This document shows, one piece after another, positions 41,737-44,740 of a DNA stretch of 44,740 nt. Source of the stretch: an uncultured Prevotellaceae bacterium (GTDB lineage Bacteria > Bacteroidota > Bacteroidia > Bacteroidales > Bacteroidaceae); the NCBI GenBank assembly GCA_937891085.1, contig CALAEY010000077.1, positions 1 through 44,740 on the forward strand, in the 5' to 3' direction. The translations under genes and the position numbers were made by a program. The notes below the pieces were generated by a model. The model saw only the letters and a program-made list of their open reading frames with translations, had not been told where the DNA came from and ran no database searches. The stretch's first letter is position 1; each line of letters opens with the position of its first letter.

Positions 41737-41881
41737 TTGACTCGTATGCTTTAATTTTATCTTTCAATATCTTTCTGGCACGGTGGTACTGTGAGGTGCC
41801 CAAATGCTGCAAGCAATTCTGATAAAAAATGTTAAGCCATATTTTTAGTAGCTTGACTTCAACAAAGATAGGCAAAAACAT
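41720..41881 (-). pseudogene. Possible remnant of a sigma-factor-like gene C-terminus
   Basis: A 53-codon frame whose second half (QNCLQHLGTSQYHRARKILK, then DKIKAYESNE) looks like a basic helix-turn-helix end of a regulator and overlaps the barrel gene start by 17 bases, as sigma and downstream genes often do. There is no region 2 upstream: the rlmH promoter begins there. It could equally be a chance frame. Confidence 0.25.
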
Positions 41882-41902
41882 CTATAATTGTCTGAAATGT
41901 AG

Positions 41903-41910
41903 TATCTTTG
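41903..41910 (+). promoter_or_regulatory. Probable -7 box of rlmH
   Basis: TATCTTTG fits TAnnTTTG, 21 bases before the chosen ATG at 41932, supporting that start over an earlier in-frame one at 41908. Confidence 0.5.
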
Positions 41911-41931
41911 AAACGTAATTTAGCAAAGCTT

Positions 41932-42405
41932 ATGAAAACTACACTTTTGCTGGTGGGAAAGACCGTTGACAAACATTTCGTGGCGCTGATAGACGACTAC
42001 GTGGAGCGCACGAAGCACTATCTCAACTTCGAGGTGGAGGTGATTCCCGACCTGAAGAACAATAAGAACCTAAGCGAGGAGCAGCAGAAAGAAAAGGAGG
42101 GGGAGCTGATTCTGAAAGCACTCCAGCCTGCCGACTATGTGGTGCTGCTGGACGAGGGGGGCAAGGAGATGCGATCGGTGGAGTTTGCACAGTACATGCG
42201 CCACAAGATGAATACTGTGGGCAAGCGACTGGTATTCATCATAGGCGGTCCTTATGGATTCTCAGAGAAAGTGTATCAGGCAGCAGCAGAGAAAATGTCG
42301 CTCTCACGCATGACCTTCTCACACCAGATGGTGCGCCTGATCTTCGTAGAGCAGCTCTATCGCGCCCTGTCTATCCTGGCAGGGAGTCCCTATCATCATG
42401 AATAG
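41932..42405 (+). CDS. rlmH: 23S rRNA pseudouridine-1915 N3-methyltransferase
   Basis: A 157-residue SPOUT-fold methyltransferase that modifies helix 69 of 23S rRNA. LLDEGGKEMRSVEFAQYM and FIIGGPYGFSEKVYQAA form the knotted SAM site, and the C-terminal LSRMTFSHQMVRLIFVEQLY, then RALSILAGSPYHHE, is nearly invariant in RlmH. Length is normal. It ends one base before the stop codon of the convergent C11 gene. Confidence 0.96.
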   Translation: MKTTLLLVGKTVDKHFVALIDDYVERTKHYLNFEVEVIPDLKNNKNLSEEQQKEKEGELILKALQPADYVVLLDEGGKEMRSVEFAQYMRHKMNTVGKRLVFIIGGPYGFSEKVYQAAAEKMSLSRMTFSHQMVRLIFVEQLYRALSILAGSPYHHE

Positions 42406-42406
42406 A

Positions 42407-43654
42407 TTACCAGCCCAGCTGGCTGATGCCTGCATCCTTATACCAGGTGGTGTTCTGATAGGCCACATCGCGCGGCGAAGTGCCATCCTCAGTCACAGGC
42501 AGATAGACAGAGAGACCTTTGGAACCCTCCATAGAGAAGAGGCCCACAAAGGCTGAGAAATTCTTAGGGGTGGTACGGAAGTCTGTCATGGCTGCGTCAA
42601 AAGCCTTCTTCCATGTGCTGAAATCAGAAGACGGTAGCACTTGCTCCATAAACTGACACAGGTCAAAGTAACCTATATAGGAGGTACCTGACGAATTGCG
42701 CTTATCGTAATCAAGCAAGGTAGCCCTCAGCCTCTCCAAGCTGACATTCTGATGATTAGCCAGCACTTGCTTAGTCACTTTAGCCAGATTTTCCATGGCG
42801 GACATCTTCACGGCACCGATGGAAACACCGCCTGTCCAGTTGAGGTTGGTGTTTCGCTTGGTCTCATCGTAAGTAGAATCATAGAAGTTGTAGTAGCTAC
42901 TCACGATGCCCTTCTCTGGCGAATTGTCAAACATCTCTGGCACCAGCACGTTATATGGAGCTCCAGGACCAGGAATCTCCGTCGGCGAACTGATCACCCA
43001 GTCGGCTGCATCACGCAGGTCGTACAGGGTTTCCACAGACAGCATATAGCAGGCATCCAGCAACAGGAAACTCAACTTCTGACCGAAACCAGCCTTCAAC
43101 GTAGCACCCAGCTCCAAGATATTGGTGCGGGTGGTGTCTATGCCTATCCACTTCAGTTCAATGCCTGCCATCGGAGTAACCGACTTAGTAGGAACAGGAT
43201 AAGGAATCCAGCCCTCGCCATGCGACCAATAGACGAAGCCATAGCTCTGTGCAGGACATTCTGCCTTAGCACGCAGGATTACGTCCTTGATAACCGAGGG
43301 AGATGAAGAATCATGATCAGCAGGATATTCATAGACTATCTCGTCAGTCACAAGGCCAGTGGCATCCTGTGTGATGCGGTATAGTGTAGGATTATTAGAA
43401 TAGTCGTCTACATACACCAGCAGATTGTGCCTCGCAGGATCTACACCCGCCATGCCAAAGCCCTCTTTTATTTCTTTTATGTCGTCGTTATCGAACGCAC
43501 TCATACTGTTGTCTGCCACCATGTAGACCAATACGGTGCGCATAGCCAACTGCGGATCGGGCGTTGGTTCTGGCTCGTCATGGTGGTGACATCCTGTCAG
43601 TATGCCCATCAGGACAAACGTGAGTCCGAAAAAGAAAGCTTTGCTCTGGTTCAT
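42407..43654 (-). CDS. Clostripain-like (C11) cysteine peptidase lipoprotein
   Basis: A 415-residue lipoprotein. The signal peptide ends LTGC, with lipidated Cys22 followed by HHHDEPEPTPDP. The C11 catalytic residues are His145 in YWSHGEGW and Cys202 in LLLDACYMLSVE; YMVADNSMSAFDNDDIKEI is the N-terminal family block. C11 peptidases usually cleave after Arg or Lys; Bacteroidales members are exported. It may be activated by self-cleavage. It is followed on the same strand, upstream, by the small exported protein gene. Confidence 0.9.
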   Translation of the reverse strand: MNQSKAFFFGLTFVLMGILTGCHHHDEPEPTPDPQLAMRTVLVYMVADNSMSAFDNDDIKEIKEGFGMAGVDPARHNLLVYVDDYSNNPTLYRITQDATGLVTDEIVYEYPADHDSSSPSVIKDVILRAKAECPAQSYGFVYWSHGEGWIPYPVPTKSVTPMAGIELKWIGIDTTRTNILELGATLKAGFGQKLSFLLLDACYMLSVETLYDLRDAADWVISSPTEIPGPGAPYNVLVPEMFDNSPEKGIVSSYYNFYDSTYDETKRNTNLNWTGGVSIGAVKMSAMENLAKVTKQVLANHQNVSLERLRATLLDYDKRNSSGTSYIGYFDLCQFMEQVLPSSDFSTWKKAFDAAMTDFRTTPKNFSAFVGLFSMEGSKGLSVYLPVTEDGTSPRDVAYQNTTWYKDAGISQLGW

Positions 43655-43657
43655 GGG

Positions 43658-44080
43658 CTATTCGGGTTGCTTAAACTTAAAATCTGAGGCAGCAATGGCA
43701 TGCATGCCCAAGCCTGATTTGCGGTATTTAGCCAGCAGCTTGTCGTATTGCTTCTGCAGTTTTTTCTTGTCTGGAGAGAAGAAAATCATGCACACATAGT
43801 CGGGTTTGTTCTGATATTCAGCCAGATAATCCTTCAGTTGGTAGGAATACTGGTAGCGCAGATCCAAGTATTTGTCATTCACCAACTTGGCGCTGTCGAG
43901 CAACTGAATATCGGTGTAGAAAGCCAGTGTATCGAGGAACGAAGAGGCAAAGCCAAAGCCGTAGACTTCTGCTGCCACAGGGTCCCACTTGCCTTTCTTC
44001 TTATCGCCCTTCTTCAAGGTGGCCGACGTACAGAGCACCAGCACCAAGAAAGCCATGAATATGTGTAAGAATCTCTTCAT
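43658..44080 (-). CDS. Hypothetical exported protein
   Basis: A 140-residue protein with a signal peptide (MKRFLHIFMAFLVLVLCTSA) and a Lys-rich start of the mature part (TLKKGDKKKGKWDP). The rest is helical and charged (SFLDTLAFYTDIQLLDSAKL). The ATG at 44080 is preferred to a TTG two codons earlier. It lies two bases after the sigma-like ORF and three bases before the C11 gene, so it could be co-transcribed with either. The family is not recognised. Confidence 0.75.
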   Translation of the reverse strand: MKRFLHIFMAFLVLVLCTSATLKKGDKKKGKWDPVAAEVYGFGFASSFLDTLAFYTDIQLLDSAKLVNDKYLDLRYQYSYQLKDYLAEYQNKPDYVCMIFFSPDKKKLQKQYDKLLAKYRKSGLGMHAIAASDFKFKQPE

Positions 44081-44082
44081 AA

Positions 44083-44740
44083 TCAACCCAGATAAGACTT
44101 GAGCAACTTGCTTCGGCTGTTCTGACGCAGGCGACGGATGGCCTTCTCCTTGATCTGGCGCACACGCTCGCGGGTCAGGTTGAACTCGTCGCCGATTTCC
44201 TCCAGCGTCATTTCCTGGCGGCCGATGCCGAAGAACATCTGTATGATGCTCTTTTCGCGTTCGGTCAGCGTGTCTAAGGCACGGTCGATTTCGCGCGACA
44301 GACTTTCGTTCACCAGCGTTCGGTCGGCCATGGGGCTGTCGTCGTTCACCAGCACGTCCAGCAGGGCGGTCTGGCCATCCGGGTTCGCCTTTGGCAGGGC
44401 CTCCATCATGGGCTGCAGGGCTGCGGCGCCCATCTGGGCCAGGGAATCGATGGCGCTGTCCGCCAGCTCATCCTCAGCCTCACGGTTCACCTGCCATTGA
44501 ATGTAGAGCATCTTAGGCAGGGCGCTGTTCAGATTTCGCAGCAGACCGATGGCGGTCATCTTAGCCTCGTTCCCGGTCTCTTCTTCCTTGAGCAGTGCCA
44601 CCAGACGCTTTTCGCAAGGCTTGCCCACATTCTCGATCTGCTCAAGCAGCAACTCAGGGACAGGAACTCCGCACTCACAATATGCCTTCAGCCAATCCAC
44701 CAGGCCCTTGGGATCCTCAAACTGAGTGAAATAGGATCCG
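44083..44740 (-). CDS. RpoD C-terminus joined to unrelated helical sequence (partial, possible chimera)
   Basis: The frame is open to the right edge, so the N-terminus is outside the window. The C-terminal half (from about LLDVLVNDDSPMADRTLVNE) is a Bacteroidota housekeeping sigma-70 end: DRALDTLTEREKSIIQMFFG, TLEEIGDEFNLTRERVRQIK, and KAIRRLRQNSRSKLLKSYLG. The N-terminal half (VDWLKAYCECGVPVPELLLE, later AQMGAAALQPMMEALPK) is helical-repeat-like and is not sigma region 2 or 3. A normal RpoD would have those regions here. The junction is near 44350-44366. Either a real fusion or an assembly artefact at a short shared stretch. Confidence 0.6.
   Translation of the reverse strand, partial: GSYFTQFEDPKGLVDWLKAYCECGVPVPELLLEQIENVGKPCEKRLVALLKEEETGNEAKMTAIGLLRNLNSALPKMLYIQWQVNREAEDELADSAIDSLAQMGAAALQPMMEALPKANPDGQTALLDVLVNDDSPMADRTLVNESLSREIDRALDTLTEREKSIIQMFFGIGRQEMTLEEIGDEFNLTRERVRQIKEKAIRRLRQNSRSKLLKSYLG

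Overview
The window looks like a chromosomal segment of a Bacteroidales bacterium, most likely Prevotella-like. The basis is inference: several genes carry the Bacteroidota promoter pattern (TTTG, about 19-21 bases, TAnnTTTG); the exbB / small membrane protein / exbD / exbD order, DUF1080 lipoprotein, C11 clostripain-like lipoprotein and M64 peptidase are all typical of that phylum; strong Shine-Dalgarno sites are rare. No taxonomic search was possible. Most of the window is core chromosome.

Layout. (1) 1-2540: an accessory two-gene cassette (unknown helical protein plus a HIRAN-like protein) enclosed by a 35-bp near-perfect inverted repeat built on GTGACG motifs, next to a 46-bp all-AT palindrome. 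(2) 2539-8914: maf and a KdsC-like phosphatase, then a small sugar locus: secreted GH2 glycosidase, divergent LacI regulator, and SLC45/GPH-type transporter. (3) 8880-14287: housekeeping genes nnr, hpt, adk, obgE and an RsmB/NOP-type rRNA methyltransferase. (4) 14563-19335: a DUF6249 / ECF sigma / small membrane protein operon, a secreted phospholipase-D-family protein, thyA-folA and an Lrp/AsnC regulator. (5) 19504-26183: M64 peptidase, the exbB-exbD energy-transduction operon, tRNA-Ser(GGA), tatD, a polyprenyl synthase and tonB. (6) 26316-30828: cmk-ispH and pfkA-helicase, tightly overlapped. (7) 30986-37197: the branched-chain amino acid operon ilvD-ilvB-ilvN-acyl-ACP thioesterase-ilvC, preceded by what reads as a complete transcription attenuator with a Val/Leu/Ile-rich leader peptide. 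(8) 37322-44740: SlyD-like isomerase, DUF1080 lipoprotein, FabK-like flavoprotein, hypotheticals, rlmH, a C11 protease lipoprotein, and at the window edge an ORF in which an RpoD C-terminus is joined to unrelated helical-repeat sequence.

The most interesting structures are non-coding or at gene junctions. First is the ilv leader peptide/antiterminator/terminator at 36978-37197. Second is a family of composite intergenic repeats (3697-3851, 7435-7570, 11599-11728) in which inverted arms of different 7- or 8-bp units flank a shared core containing GGCGAAGCCG, and whose first units supply the stop codons of the neighbouring genes. Third is the inverted-repeat-bounded cassette at 89-2528. The RpoD fusion at the right edge is either an assembly chimera or a very odd gene.
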